The notes beneath the pieces were generated by a model. That model was given only the letters and a program-made list of their open reading frames with translations. It was not told the origin of the DNA and did no database searches. The position numbers were made by a program, and so were the translations under genes. A stretch of DNA of 64,000 nucleotides from Rathayibacter agropyri. Lineage in GTDB: Bacteria > Actinomycetota > Actinomycetes > Actinomycetales > Microbacteriaceae. The stretch covers positions 248,001 to 312,000 of the forward strand of contig NZ_JABRPL010000002.1 in assembly GCF_013249015.1 (NCBI RefSeq), in the 5' to 3' direction. Below, piece by piece: positions 1 through 8,396 of this stretch; position 1 is the stretch's first letter, and each line of letters starts with the position of its first letter.

Positions 1-375
1 GTGCTGGAAGACCATCGAAACCGACGAGCGGCGGACGCGTCGCAGCTCCGCCGCGGGGACACCGGTAATGGTGCTGCCCTCGATGAAGACCTCGCCGGCC
101 GTCGGCTCTTGGAGACCGTTGAGCATGCGAATGAGCGTGGACTTGCCCGAGCCGGAAAGGCCCATGACGACGAAGATCTCGCCGCGGCGCACCGAGAAGG
201 AGGCGTCGATCACGGCCGCCGTGGCGTGGTCGAGTTCAGCGCGATCGGCGCCCGCGCGCAGGCGACGCACCGCCTCGTCGGGCTTGCGGCCGAACACCTT
301 GAAGAGGCCGCGGGCTTCGAGAGCGACGCCCGCCTCGCTCCGCGGCTCACTGAGGATCTGCTGGTTCTGCTGCAC
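1..375 (-). CDS. Glycine betaine/proline-type ABC transporter ATPase (ProV/OpuAA class), N-terminal part
   Basis: The gene runs off the left edge, leaving about 125 residues. Read leftwards from a GTG at 375, the protein has a leader of the ProV/OpuAA kind (LFKVFGR near residue 24), then Walker A GLSGSGKST at about residues 72-80 followed by LIRMLNGL, and it breaks off at the Q-loop SMVFQH. ATPases of this family energise import of compatible solutes such as glycine betaine or proline at the cytoplasmic face. The LIRMLNGL stretch after Walker A is typical of this class and separates it from the MacB-type ATPase at 51 kb. Permease and binding protein would lie outside the window. A longer ATG frame upstream is out of frame, so GTG 375 is the best start. 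Confidence 0.85.
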   Translation of the reverse strand, partial: MQQNQQILSEPRSEAGVALEARGLFKVFGRKPDEAVRRLRAGADRAELDHATAAVIDASFSVRRGEIFVVMGLSGSGKSTLIRMLNGLQEPTAGEVFIEGSTITGVPAAELRRVRRSSVSMVFQH

Positions 376-788
376 GTACGCTCCGTCGGCGCACAGGGGT
401 GACGCCCTGCGCTCATCTCGTGGTACCGGGTCGGGAGCGTGGGACAGTCGTCCGTCGAGCCTCTTGGGGCGCCCCGCCGCTCTGCGCGGCAGGGGTGGAG
501 GCGATCCTCGTGCGTCCGAGGCGGCCTTGGGGCCGCCTCCACTCCCGTTGACCGTACGCTCGCGGTGCGTCGTGGGGACGCCGTGCAAGCGCGGACCGGT
601 TCATCGGGGTCCGTCAGGACCGCCGTCCACGGTAGCCGCCGAGTCGGCAGTCGGCAAACGTCAGCCGAATGCCGGGCGGCGCGTGCGGCAGCGAAGTCGT
701 GGGGAACCGCTGGCTAGAGCAGGTTTTCCCCGTGGCGCGGCATCACCATCCGAGTGGCGCGAAGGGCCGCACCCACGAGGCTGCCGGC
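376..788. other. Intergenic region with one strong hairpin
   Basis: No frame here has recognisable protein features. A perfect 9-bp stem with a TTGG loop lies at 518-539 (GAGGCGGCC / GGCCGCCTC). It is downstream of the leftward histidine phosphatase remnant and upstream of the leftward ABC ATPase, so it may separate their transcripts. No T-run follows on either strand, so a terminator role is only possible. Confidence 0.4.
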
Positions 789-1133
789 TCAGGACGTGAT
801 GTCGCCCGTGGGGCCGGACGGGGCCATCGCGCCGACTCCGCTCACCGGCTCACCCTGCCAGGACACGAGCGTCCACCGAGTCCCCGACCCTTCTAGCACT
901 ACGACGCCCGTGTTGTCGAGCGGAAGGGCGGCGGCGAGCGGAGCGGCACTCTCGTGGGTGCGGCGCATGGTCGAGACGAGGAGGGCGCCAATTCCCTCCT
1001 CGGCGAGCAGAGCGGGCAGTGCTTCGGCCTGGCGCCGGCCGAGGTCGGTCAGGCCCGGTCCGGGGATGCGGGTATCGAGGAGCCCGGCGACGCTGGAGGG
1101 GGTCTGGCCGTAGCGGATCAGGAGGAGGCGCAT
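789..1133 (-). pseudogene. Histidine phosphatase family remnant with internal deletion
   Basis: The 114-residue frame from ATG 1133 starts like a histidine (phosphoglycerate mutase-like) phosphatase: LLLIRYGQTP, then LTDLGRRQAEAL and LLVSTMRRTHESAAPLA. Family members run to about 200 residues. Here the N-terminal third joins directly to a stretch (LDNTGVVVLEGS, then SWQGEPVSG) that resembles the C-terminal end of this family in relatives, so roughly 90-100 central residues seem missing. The catalytic RHG motif reads RYG, removing the phospho-accepting histidine. A deletion and a lost catalytic residue together argue for a dead gene. The C-terminal assignment is from memory of the family. Confidence 0.65.
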
Positions 1134-1266
1134 CCGCCCACGGCAACGGCCACCGGCCAGGCCGCAGCGGACGAGGCAGGCCGTTGTGCCGCTGGCGTCG
1201 ACGCTGCCACCATGAAGCGGAGGCAGCCCCGAACGAGGGGCCAGCACACGGACGGGACGGACGGAC

Positions 1267-1755
1267 ATGGTCACCGACAGCGGTTTCTCGAAGGACGAGC
1301 GTGCGGCGATGAAGGAGCGCGCGGCCGAGCTGCGGGCGGAGGCGAAGCGGCAGAAAAGCGCCGATAAGGCTGACGCCGACAAAAAGGACGCGGAGGCGGC
1401 TATCGCCGCAATGACCGACGTCGAGCGCCCGATCGCGCAGATGCTGCACGACGTCGTTGCCGAGCACGCCGCCGATCTACTGCCCAAGACCTGGTACGGC
1501 TTTCCCGCTTACGCGCGCACCGACGGCAAGGCGATCATCTTCTTCCAACCCGGCGCGAAGTTCGGCACGCGCTACTCCACCCTCGGCTTCCAGGACGGCG
1601 CGCAGCTGGACGACGGCACGATCTGGCCGACGGCCTATGCGCTCACCGCCGCCGACGACACGACCCGATCGACTGTCGTCGAGCTGGTGCGCCGAGCAGC
1701 GGGACTTCCGAAGCCCCTCGCTGAAGTGCCCGGATCGGCGCACGACACGCCGTGA
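1267..1755 (+). CDS. DUF1801/YdhG-like protein
   Basis: A 162-residue soluble protein. Residues 1-50 are a charged, lysine/alanine-rich helix (KERAAELRAEAKRQ). After it comes a domain with KTWYGFPAYARTDGKAIIFFQ and STLGF, the pattern of the small DUF1801/YdhG (frataxin-like) fold, where a conserved W-Y-G-x-P stretch is followed by a beta-hairpin. Some relatives have been called iron chaperones, but no ligand residues settle that here. The ATG at 1267 follows the purine-rich stretch GGACGGACGGAC. It is transcribed towards the adenine deaminase 48 bp downstream and may share its transcript. Codon use matches the chromosome. Confidence 0.7.
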   Translation: MVTDSGFSKDERAAMKERAAELRAEAKRQKSADKADADKKDAEAAIAAMTDVERPIAQMLHDVVAEHAADLLPKTWYGFPAYARTDGKAIIFFQPGAKFGTRYSTLGFQDGAQLDDGTIWPTAYALTAADDTTRSTVVELVRRAAGLPKPLAEVPGSAHDTP

Positions 1756-1803
1756 GCGCGCGCTCATCCGGGCAACTCAGCGGCACTCCCCTGGAGGATT
1801 CCC

Positions 1804-2808
1804 ATGCCCCGCCCCGCCTTTCCCGCTCCGCCCAGCGCCGAGCTGCACATCCACCTTGAGGGCACTCTCGAGCCGGAGCACATCGTCGAGATTGCGAGGC
1901 GCAACGGAATCACCCTGCCGACCGAGGACCTCGACGCCCTCCGCGCCCGGTACGCGTTCACTAATCTCGCCTCGTTCCTTAAGCTGCACTACTCCAACCT
2001 CACCGTGCTCGCGACCGAGCGCGACTTCTTCGAGCTGACGACGTGCTACCTCGACCGCGCGAAGGCGGCAAACGTCCGCCGCGCCGAAATCTTCTTCGAT
2101 CCGCAGACCCACCTCGGCAATGGGGTGCCGCTCGAGACGGTGATGGCCGGGATCACCAGGGCGCTCGAGTCCAGCGAGGAGAGCCACGGGATCTCGACCG
2201 CGCTGATCATGTGCTTCCTGCGCGACCTCGGTGCAGAGGCCGCGAACGAGATGCTGACCTCGATCCTCCCGTGGCGCGAGCACATCATCGGCGTGGGGCT
2301 TGACTCGAATGAGATCGGCTTCGGTCCGGAGCTTTTCGTGGACGTTTATGCGCGCGCGGCCGCCGAGGGCCTGCGTCTGGTTGCGCACGCCGGCGAGGAG
2401 GGCGGACCCGAGACGGTGGCGGCCACGGTCGAGCTGCTCAAGGTCGAGCGGATTGACCACGGGATCAGGGCGATGGAAGACCCGATGGTCGTTGCGATGC
2501 TGCGCGAGCGGCGGATCCCGGTCACGGTCTGCCCGCTGTCGAACGTGGCGCTGCGGGCGGTCGACACGATGGCGGATCATCCGCTGCCCGCGATGCTGCG
2601 CGAGGGACTGGTCGCCACTGTCTCGAGCGACGACCCTCCCTACTTCGGCGGCTACGTGGATGAGAACTACCGAGCCCTGGTCGAGGAACTTGGGATGGAT
2701 GACGCACAGCTGGAGCGGCTCGCGCTCAACTCGTTCGATGCGGCGTTCATCACCGAACAGGAGCGCGAGCGATGGCAGGCGGAGGTGCGCGCCCACTACA
2801 GGCCGTGA
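1804..2808 (+). CDS. Adenine deaminase (adenosine/AMP deaminase superfamily)
   Basis: A 334-residue zinc hydrolase that deaminates a purine, most likely adenine to hypoxanthine, in purine salvage. Metal-site motifs of the superfamily are all present: HIHLEGT (His15, His17), HAGEEGG (His195 and the catalytic Glu), RIDHG, and SSDDP (Asp276/277). HAGEEGG and SSDDPPYFGGYV fit the adenine deaminase branch better than classical adenosine deaminase. Length is normal. The start ATG has the Shine-Dalgarno CTGGAGGATTCCC just ahead. An adenosine or AMP-like substrate cannot be excluded from sequence alone. Confidence 0.88.
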   Translation: MPRPAFPAPPSAELHIHLEGTLEPEHIVEIARRNGITLPTEDLDALRARYAFTNLASFLKLHYSNLTVLATERDFFELTTCYLDRAKAANVRRAEIFFDPQTHLGNGVPLETVMAGITRALESSEESHGISTALIMCFLRDLGAEAANEMLTSILPWREHIIGVGLDSNEIGFGPELFVDVYARAAAEGLRLVAHAGEEGGPETVAATVELLKVERIDHGIRAMEDPMVVAMLRERRIPVTVCPLSNVALRAVDTMADHPLPAMLREGLVATVSSDDPPYFGGYVDENYRALVEELGMDDAQLERLALNSFDAAFITEQERERWQAEVRAHYRP

Positions 2809-3028
2809 GGGGCGCCGCCGTGCGGACCGCCGGAGCGGGACCACTACCGTCTGTAAAGCCGCGGCACTGTCCGTAATCAAGGTCAGATACCTGAAACCAC
2901 GCCCCCCACCGTCCTCTGGTGAGCGCAGCGATCGCTCTCGGCGTCGGCTCCGGCGCCGCCGCCATCGCAGCATTCTTGGGCGCGTCAGCGTTGGCGAGAC
3001 GCGTGGAGCATGCGTCAGGATGGACGCC

Positions 3029-3808
3029 ATGACGACACGCGTGGACGGCCTCTACGTCTATCCCGTGAAGGGCATGACCCCGCAGCCGCTCCCGCGGGTA
3101 GCGCTCACCACCGGCCGCGGCGTCCCCTTCGACCGCACGCTCGCCCTCGCCCGGCCCGGAGGCGCCTACAGCCCCGGGATGCGGCACGGGATCTCCAAGC
3201 GCGAGTACTTCGTCCTCGTCGCCGAGGCCCGCCTCGCCGGTCTGACCACGCACATCGAGCCAGAGACCGGCGTCTGGACCGTCGACGTCCGGGGCCACCG
3301 CGCCCTCACCGTCGACCTCGGCACCGAGACCGGTCGCACCGAGCTCCGCGCCTTCTACGCCCGAGTCCTCGATCTGCCACTCGGCACGGAGCCGGTGATC
3401 GCGCAGGACGAGGGCCGCCGCTTCACCGACACGGCCCGCACCTCCGACATCGAGATGGAGTACATCTCGCTGATCAACCTCGCGAGCGTCCGCGACTTCG
3501 CCGAGCGCATCGGGCACAAGGTGGACCCGCTACGGTTCCGCGGCAACATCTACCTGGAGGGCCTACCCGCCTGGAGTGAACTCGACCTCGTCGGCAGCGA
3601 GTTCACAGTCGATGACCTGCGACTGCGGATCACGAAGCCGACCGAGCGCTGCGCCGCCACCGAGGTCGAGCCGGGAACCGGGCGACGCGACCTGCCGGTG
3701 CCGCAGTTGCTGCACAGCACCTACGGCCACGACCTCCTCGGTGTCTACGCCCAGGTGCTCGACGGCGGCACGCTGAGCGTCGGCGATGAGCTGGTGCTTC
3801 GTGGCTGA
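3029..3808 (+). CDS. MOSC domain protein (YcbX/mARC-like molybdenum cofactor enzyme)
   Basis: A 259-residue protein with an N-terminal MOSC beta-barrel part (LYVYPVKGM, residues 7-15) and a C-terminal MOSC domain. The conserved molybdenum-ligand cysteine is in the motif PTERCAATEVEPGTG (Cys208), the same layout as in YcbX and mammalian mARC, enzymes that reduce N-hydroxylated substrates. It lacks the C-terminal ferredoxin domain of YcbX, but the next gene, overlapping by 23 bp, encodes a reductase ending in a plant-type 2Fe-2S domain. ATG 3029 is preferred over ATG 3020 because AGGA lies at proper spacing before it. Confidence 0.85.
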   Translation: MTTRVDGLYVYPVKGMTPQPLPRVALTTGRGVPFDRTLALARPGGAYSPGMRHGISKREYFVLVAEARLAGLTTHIEPETGVWTVDVRGHRALTVDLGTETGRTELRAFYARVLDLPLGTEPVIAQDEGRRFTDTARTSDIEMEYISLINLASVRDFAERIGHKVDPLRFRGNIYLEGLPAWSELDLVGSEFTVDDLRLRITKPTERCAATEVEPGTGRRDLPVPQLLHSTYGHDLLGVYAQVLDGGTLSVGDELVLRG

Positions 3809-4736
3809 GCTGCGGCTCGTGGTGGCCGAGCGGGAGCCACTCACGCCCGCCGTCACCCGCTTTGTCCTCCGCAGCGCTGACGGCACACCGCTTCCCGGCT
3901 ACTCCGCCGGAGCGCACCTCACGCTGACGACACCGTCCGGCGACCGTCGCAGCTACAGCCTCCTGGAGGCGGGGTCCCCGGAGCCTCCGCAGTATGCGAT
4001 CGCCGTACGCCGCGAGCCGGAGGGACGTGGTGGGTCGCGGAGCCTCCACGACGACGTGCGCGTGGGCGACGTCCTTGAGGCAGCGACACCCGCGAATACC
4101 TTCGCGCTCGAGCCCGCCGAGCGCTACCTCCTGATCGCTGGCGGGATCGGCATCACCCCGATCCGCGCGATGGCCGCCGAGCTGCGGTCTCGCGGCGGTG
4201 CGGAGGTGCAGGTCGTCTACCTCAGCCGGGATCCCGACGACGCGGCCTACCTCGACGAATTCGCGGCGAGCGGCGCGCTCGTGCACCACAGCTCCATTCA
4301 CGGCCGACTCGACCTCTGGCCGTTAGTCGCCGAACCGGACGACTCCGCCCGCGTCTACTGCTGCGGCCCGACGGCCCTGATCGACGAGGTGCTCGCCCTC
4401 ACGGTGCACTGGCGGCCGAGCCGGATCCACATCGAAGACTTCGCCGGAGTCGACGCTCTCAGCGGCAGGGTTGCTCCGTTCACCGCCGTCTGGGGGCCAA
4501 CCGGCGCGGCCGTCGACGTTCCAGCCAACCGGTCGATGCTCACAGCATTGCGTTCCTCAGGGATCGATGTGGACTCCTCTTGCGAGTCAGGTACCTGCGG
4601 CACCTGTCGCCTGCGCCTCGTCCAGGGCGCGGCCGACCACCGTGACCTCGTGCTCAGCACCGAGGAGCGCGAGCACTGGATCATGCCGTGCGTCTCGCGG
4701 GCGGCCGGCGATGAGCTGGTCGTCGCCCCGGAGTGA
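3786..4736 (+). CDS. Phthalate dioxygenase reductase-like flavin/2Fe-2S oxidoreductase
   Basis: About 316 residues in three parts: an FMN-binding barrel with RRSYSL (about residues 57-62), an NAD-binding domain with IAGGIGITPIRAM, CCGPTALID, and a C-terminal plant-type ferredoxin domain whose cluster ligands are Cys266, Cys271, Cys274 and Cys302 (CESGTCGTC, then MPCVSR). This order is that of phthalate dioxygenase reductases, which pass electrons from NADH to an oxygenase or other acceptor. The gene begins inside the end of the MOSC gene, so the MOSC protein is the likely partner. A GTG at 3801 is an alternative start. Confidence 0.87.
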   Translation: MSWCFVAELRLVVAEREPLTPAVTRFVLRSADGTPLPGYSAGAHLTLTTPSGDRRSYSLLEAGSPEPPQYAIAVRREPEGRGGSRSLHDDVRVGDVLEAATPANTFALEPAERYLLIAGGIGITPIRAMAAELRSRGGAEVQVVYLSRDPDDAAYLDEFAASGALVHHSSIHGRLDLWPLVAEPDDSARVYCCGPTALIDEVLALTVHWRPSRIHIEDFAGVDALSGRVAPFTAVWGPTGAAVDVPANRSMLTALRSSGIDVDSSCESGTCGTCRLRLVQGAADHRDLVLSTEEREHWIMPCVSRAAGDELVVAPE

Positions 4737-4796
4737 CGGCCATCTCGCCTCGCTCCTCCACCACTTGCTTTCTCACCGCAACCGGGCATACACTCA

Positions 4797-4813
4797 ATCA
4801 CCCAAGGGGTGAT
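4797..4813. promoter_or_regulatory. Palindrome upstream of higB, candidate HigA operator
   Basis: ATCACCC-AAG-GGGTGAT is a perfect 7-bp inverted repeat with a 3-bp spacer, about 85 bp ahead of the higB start. HigA antitoxins bind such palindromes to repress their own operon. It could instead be a weak terminator of the preceding reductase gene, but no T-run follows. Confidence 0.35.
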
Positions 4814-4898
4814 GACATACCAGCAACCACACGTGCCCTTAGACATTCGTTAACCTCAGGCGGGCACCAGCCCGCAGGCGGTGAGGTAGGTAGAGGGT

Positions 4899-5198
4899 GT
4901 GCGCGTACACATCAGAGACGACGTCCTTCGTCGTCTCGCGGAGGACCCAGGCTTCGCCCCCAAGGGCTGGGGCCGCGACGTCATCCGCTCCTTTCGAAAA
5001 AAACTGCAGTTGCTCGACGCGGCAAAAGACGATCGAGACGTGCGTGCCTTGAAAGCGCTGCGCCTCGAAAAGCTGTCGGGAAACAGAGCGGGAACATCCT
5101 CGATTCGCCTCAACGGCCAGTACCGAGTGATTCTTCGCTTCGAGACGGATGACGAGGGCCGCTTCGTCATCATCCTCGAACTCGTCGACTACCACTGA
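4899..5198 (+). CDS. higB: HigB-type toxin (RelE/ParE superfamily)
   Basis: A 99-residue basic protein of the HigB killer family: mRNA-cleaving ribosome-associated toxins with a RelE-like fold. Visible hallmarks are LEKLSGNRAGTSSIRLNGQYRVIL, with the family's L-x-G-R/N...SIR-N-QYRI-like core, and an acidic C-terminal strand. The N-terminal FRKKLQLLDAA helix matches the family layout. It starts at GTG 4899 and lies 30 bp before its antitoxin, the toxin-first order typical of higBA. Whether the toxin is active cannot be judged here. Confidence 0.85.
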   Translation: MRVHIRDDVLRRLAEDPGFAPKGWGRDVIRSFRKKLQLLDAAKDDRDVRALKALRLEKLSGNRAGTSSIRLNGQYRVILRFETDDEGRFVIILELVDYH

Positions 5199-5228
5199 AA
5201 GCCCAGACACCACGAGAGGAGCCGCATC

Positions 5229-6377
5229 ATGGCAACCATCCGCGCTGAAGTCTTTCCCGCTGGGGACTTCCTCGCCGACGAGCTAGCCGCGCGCGGCTGG
5301 ACCCAGGCCGAGTTCGCCGACATTCTCGGCCGACCACCTCAGTTCGTCTCCGAGATCATCACCGGCAAGAAGGAGATCACTCGGGAGTCCGCGGCGCAGC
5401 TCGGCGCGGCGCTCGGCACGTCGGCCGAGATGTGGCTGGACCTCCAGGACAGGTACTTTCTCTGGCTCCACAGCCAGGATGGACCGACCCAGGCGGCTCT
5501 GAAAGACGTTCGTATTCGGGCCCGCCTCAAGGAACTCGCGCCGATCCCGCTCCTCGTCAAGAGGGGTTTCATCACGTCGACCACGACGGAAGGGCGGGCT
5601 GCGGAGCTTCGACAGCTTTATCGCATGGATTCCCTTGAGGACGAGCCAGACCTCCAGATCGCGGCGCGCAGGACGAACCAGGAGGAGAAGCTGACGCCAA
5701 CACAGCTGGCATGGGTAGCGTGCGTTCGAGCCCTCGCCGAGAAGCGAAGTGTTTCCGACTATTCCCCAAAACGACTGGAGGCTCTCGCCGTGCGCCTTTC
5801 GCAGGTGGTGCGAGAAGCGGAGCATGTCACCATACTTCCAGCGCTGTTTGCCGAGTGCGGTGTGACGCTGGTGTACGTCGAATCGTTTCCCTCCAGCAAG
5901 ATCGACGGCTGCTCTTTGATAGTGAATGAAAAGCCCGTTATCGGCATCTCCGGCCGCGGAAAACGTCTTGACAAAGTCCTTTTCACCGTGCTTCACGAAA
6001 CTGCTCACGTCGTGCTCGGTCACGTGGATGAATCGGGGATTATCGTCGATGACCCCGACAATCCGCACACACTCGGGACGGAGAAGCCAGCCGACGATCT
6101 CGCGCGCACGTGGACATTTCCCGAAGCGCTTCCGCCCGCGCCCGCTCGCGTGCGAGCCGAGTGGGTGCAGGAAGTGGCGAGCGCGCTGGGCGTCCACCCC
6201 ATTCTGGTCGTCGGCCGACTTCAAAACGAGAAGGTACTGACGTGGCAGACACCGCTCGCGAAGGGCGCCCCGGCCGTCGACGCGCACCTCGCGCTCTGGG
6301 AGCGACCCGCCGTCGGCGGCCCGTCACCGAGACGGGCCGACGCCTATTCGCAACCTGGGATAATTGGGGTGGGCTAG
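5229..6377 (+). CDS. higA: HigA antitoxin fused to an ImmA/IrrE-like metallopeptidase domain
   Basis: A 382-residue two-domain protein. Residues 1-95 are a HigA/XRE helix-turn-helix domain (WTQAEFADILGRPPQFVSEIITGKKEIT). The rest is an ImmA/IrrE-type domain with the zinc motif HETAH (His256-His260) followed by VVLGHVDESG. HigA proteins neutralise HigB and repress the operon; ImmA domains cleave repressors in mobile elements. The fusion suggests that antitoxin turnover could be self-controlled, which is an inference. Start ATG 5229 has GAGAGGAGCC ahead. The C-terminal tail beyond residue 345 is rich in Pro/Arg and ends close to the first 90-bp repeat element. Confidence 0.85.
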   Translation: MATIRAEVFPAGDFLADELAARGWTQAEFADILGRPPQFVSEIITGKKEITRESAAQLGAALGTSAEMWLDLQDRYFLWLHSQDGPTQAALKDVRIRARLKELAPIPLLVKRGFITSTTTEGRAAELRQLYRMDSLEDEPDLQIAARRTNQEEKLTPTQLAWVACVRALAEKRSVSDYSPKRLEALAVRLSQVVREAEHVTILPALFAECGVTLVYVESFPSSKIDGCSLIVNEKPVIGISGRGKRLDKVLFTVLHETAHVVLGHVDESGIIVDDPDNPHTLGTEKPADDLARTWTFPEALPPAPARVRAEWVQEVASALGVHPILVVGRLQNEKVLTWQTPLAKGAPAVDAHLALWERPAVGGPSPRRADAYSQPGIIGVG

Positions 6378-6480
6378 AACTCAATGCGTCGGAGCTGGGG
6401 AGCACTTTCAAGGCGAAGAGTACCGGAGTGGAGTGTTCCCGCTTCGGTGGACTCGGGTCTTATGCCGCGAGTTCGTGAAT

Positions 6481-6570
6481 GAGGCTTATGCAAAATTCGG
6501 GTAGGGCTTCATAAAAGCCCTGGTCAGAGGCTTGTTCGCTGGGCGTGCGAGGGAATTTTGCCTCAGCCTC
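6481..6570. mobile_element. 90-bp inverted-repeat element, copy A (MITE-like)
   Basis: Ends are GAGGCTTATGCAAAATTC and the complement of GAGGCTGAGGCAAAATTC, so the terminal inverted repeats differ at two positions. The interior (GGTCAGAGGCTTGTTCGC and GGGCGTGCGAGGG) is the near-exact reverse complement of copy B at 8160. It encodes nothing. Flanking triplets AAT and ACT differ, so no clean target duplication is visible. It lies between higA and the Imm52-like gene. Confidence 0.75.
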
Positions 6571-6618
6571 ACTGATCACAACGTAACGCCGCTCAGACAT
6601 CTCCCGAGTTGCTTTCGC

Positions 6619-7362
6619 CTACCTACGAGCGAGGATCTCGTGTTGGATCCGCTGACCGAGTTTTACCTCTTCCAGGGAGTTCTCGCCGAGCACGCGACCG
6701 TCGCCGATGCGGAACAATACCCCGTCTTTGAGCGGCTCATGCCGTACCCCGTCCGGGAGGAACTCGACGAACGATGAGTCTGCCCGGTAGTTCAGCCAAC
6801 CCAGCTGCTCTTTCGTTTCTGAATCATGCACTGCGTCACGATAAGCCCGCTCGGTGACGAGCGCGCGATCAGGGTTCCACAACTCGATCATGTATCGAAA
6901 CACCCGCTCAGACACCACCGGGTCCAGCAACGGCGACGCAGGATCGCCCACCTTCAATGTTACACTATTCGACAGGCGAGGACTTGTAGCTCCCGCAAAC
7001 ATCGACACGTGCACGAAGTCACGCGTCCGTTGCCTTTCCGGCTCGGTCACAAGGTCAAAGCTCCAACCAACACTTGCCGTTGAATTCGCGGTGGGGCACC
7101 CATCATCATCAAGGTGTGTGAAGAAGTGCTGAGGAGCACTCCTATCCCAGCCGCGTTCGAGCATAAGCTCATCAAGGTGCTGCAGATCAGCTCCAAGCGG
7201 TTTCTCGTCGTTCATTCGATCGCCGAGCGCATACCAGGTTTCGAAGACGGGATGCAACTCTCGTAGCCCTTCAAGGAACTTTCGCACCTGGATCGTGAAC
7301 TGACCGAAGGTCAGCTCGCGTGATTTCCAGAATGCGCCGAGATATGATTGAAACGTAGTCAT
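6619..7362 (-). CDS. Imm52-like immunity protein
   Basis: A 247-residue cytoplasmic protein without signal peptide or membrane segments, starting with MTTFQSYLGAFWKSR at ATG 7362. Its start is 16 bp after the stop of a gene for a Tox-REase-5-like toxin tip, and Imm52 proteins are the usual partners of that toxin family. The pattern of an N-terminal FW...REL helix and a long mixed alpha/beta body fits Imm52, though the assignment leans on context. GC content is lower than that of chromosomal neighbours, common for toxin-immunity pairs. It would protect the cell against the toxin of the adjacent cassette, which now looks broken. Confidence 0.65.
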   Translation of the reverse strand: MTTFQSYLGAFWKSRELTFGQFTIQVRKFLEGLRELHPVFETWYALGDRMNDEKPLGADLQHLDELMLERGWDRSAPQHFFTHLDDDGCPTANSTASVGWSFDLVTEPERQRTRDFVHVSMFAGATSPRLSNSVTLKVGDPASPLLDPVVSERVFRYMIELWNPDRALVTERAYRDAVHDSETKEQLGWLNYRADSSFVEFLPDGVRHEPLKDGVLFRIGDGRVLGENSLEEVKLGQRIQHEILARR

Positions 7363-7378
7363 GATTCCTCGCTCTAGC

Positions 7379-8384
7379 TCAATATGGAGTATAAACGGTT
7401 CTGAATGCGCCTTCGAAGCCTTCGTCCTTCAGTAGCAGATCAACTGCTTGCTTGGCGGCCTCTGTAGAGAAATGCCATTCGATAGGCGTGGCGCCGGCTG
7501 CCTTAACCTGTTTTTCGATGTCCTTCAGTGTCTTTTTCTGCCAAAATGTTTCTTTTAGTGGTGGGTACTTCCGCCAGTCTTTGGCATCAATGATGCACGT
7601 TACGGATCGGATCGTGTCCGTCGAAGTTTACGTCATTTACTTCGTACTCTGTGCCGCGTTCCATGCGTGTGGTGAACTCTTGGTACGCCTCGCCCCCGTT
7701 TCGTTTTGGTGTTTCCCTCCAGATGCCGGGGCCACCCTCGGTCTGGCCGCGCCAGGATTCCCCGGCACGAGGGAGTTCTCCCTGCTTCAGCGTCAACAGG
7801 CCAGCATCGGCAGGTAACTGATCACCACCGCCTCCACGATTTCCAGCATCGAAGTCTGAACCTCCACTACGCGACGTCACACTCGACCCGTCAACCCCGT
7901 CTGCGGGCCGTATTGACGGCGTGAATTTGTCGCTGACTGTCACTCCTCCCGCGCCGGAATGGGTTTTGAGCCAGTCCAGTGCGCTGGTGGTATCACTCGC
8001 GGCGGCGATCGTGCCGTGTTTCCCGAGGTCGAGGTCATCGGCCTTCGTGGCCAGGCGCCCGAGGTCGTCGGCTTTGTTGATCAGGTTGTCGAGCTTGTTC
8101 ACCTTCGCCGCAGCAACGAGAGGGGTAAGGTTCCCGACGATCTCGCCGATCACGAACGTGAGGCTTATGCAAAATCCCCTCGCACGCCCAGCGAACAAGC
8201 CTCTGACCAGGGCTTTTGTGAAGTCCTACCCGAATTTTACATAAGCCTCCGTGTTCCCCGAGGCGACCTGCCCGACCACGGTGGTCAGCTGCTTCGACAA
8301 CTTTGAGCGCGCCTCGTCGCTGGTGGCGAGGGTGAACACACCGGTTCCTCCGCCATGTCCTGCATGTTCAGCTGCAGCGCTCCG
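7379..8384 (-). pseudogene. Orphan polymorphic toxin cassette: partial LXG-toxin stem plus Tox-REase-5-like tip, broken
   Basis: Read leftwards, 8384 to about 7894 is a second copy of the pre-toxin stem of the LXG gene (homologous to 9335-9745), after which the sequence diverges into a new tip: GGEAYQEFTTR, RGTEYEVNDVNFDGHDP, then in another frame IIDAKDWRKYPPLKETFW and a C-terminal EWHFSTEAAKQAVDLL, ending at 7379. FDG with DAK is the nuclease core of Tox-REase-5. Three lesions are visible: a frame change near 8350 with loss of about 20 bp relative to the parent, the 90-bp element at 8160, and a frameshift near 7595 between HDPIR and IIDAK. It has no start codon of its own, as expected for an orphan cassette that is used by recombination. 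Confidence 0.8.
8160..8249. mobile_element. 90-bp inverted-repeat element, copy B, with 3-bp target duplication
   Basis: Ends GAGGCTTATGCAAAAT and ATTTTACATAAGCCTC form near-perfect inverted repeats. It interrupts the orphan toxin stem with CGT on both sides. The uninterrupted paralogous sequence at about 9588-9605 reads CACGAACGTGTTCCCC with a single CGT, so the empty site is present in the same window. It is inverted relative to copy A and almost identical to it, implying recent movement. Confidence 0.9.
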
Positions 8385-8396
8385 GAGGGAATCTAC

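Noticed and set aside
1777-3030. A 417-residue leftward frame opposite adenine deaminase
   Set aside because: Composition is Arg/His/Asp-rich with no motif, and the rightward frame encodes an intact metal-dependent deaminase.
6532-6777. A short rightward frame starting inside element copy A (MFAGRAREFCLSL)
   Set aside because: It starts in the mobile element and is antisense to the immunity gene; copy B starts an equivalent frame, showing this is a by-product of the element.
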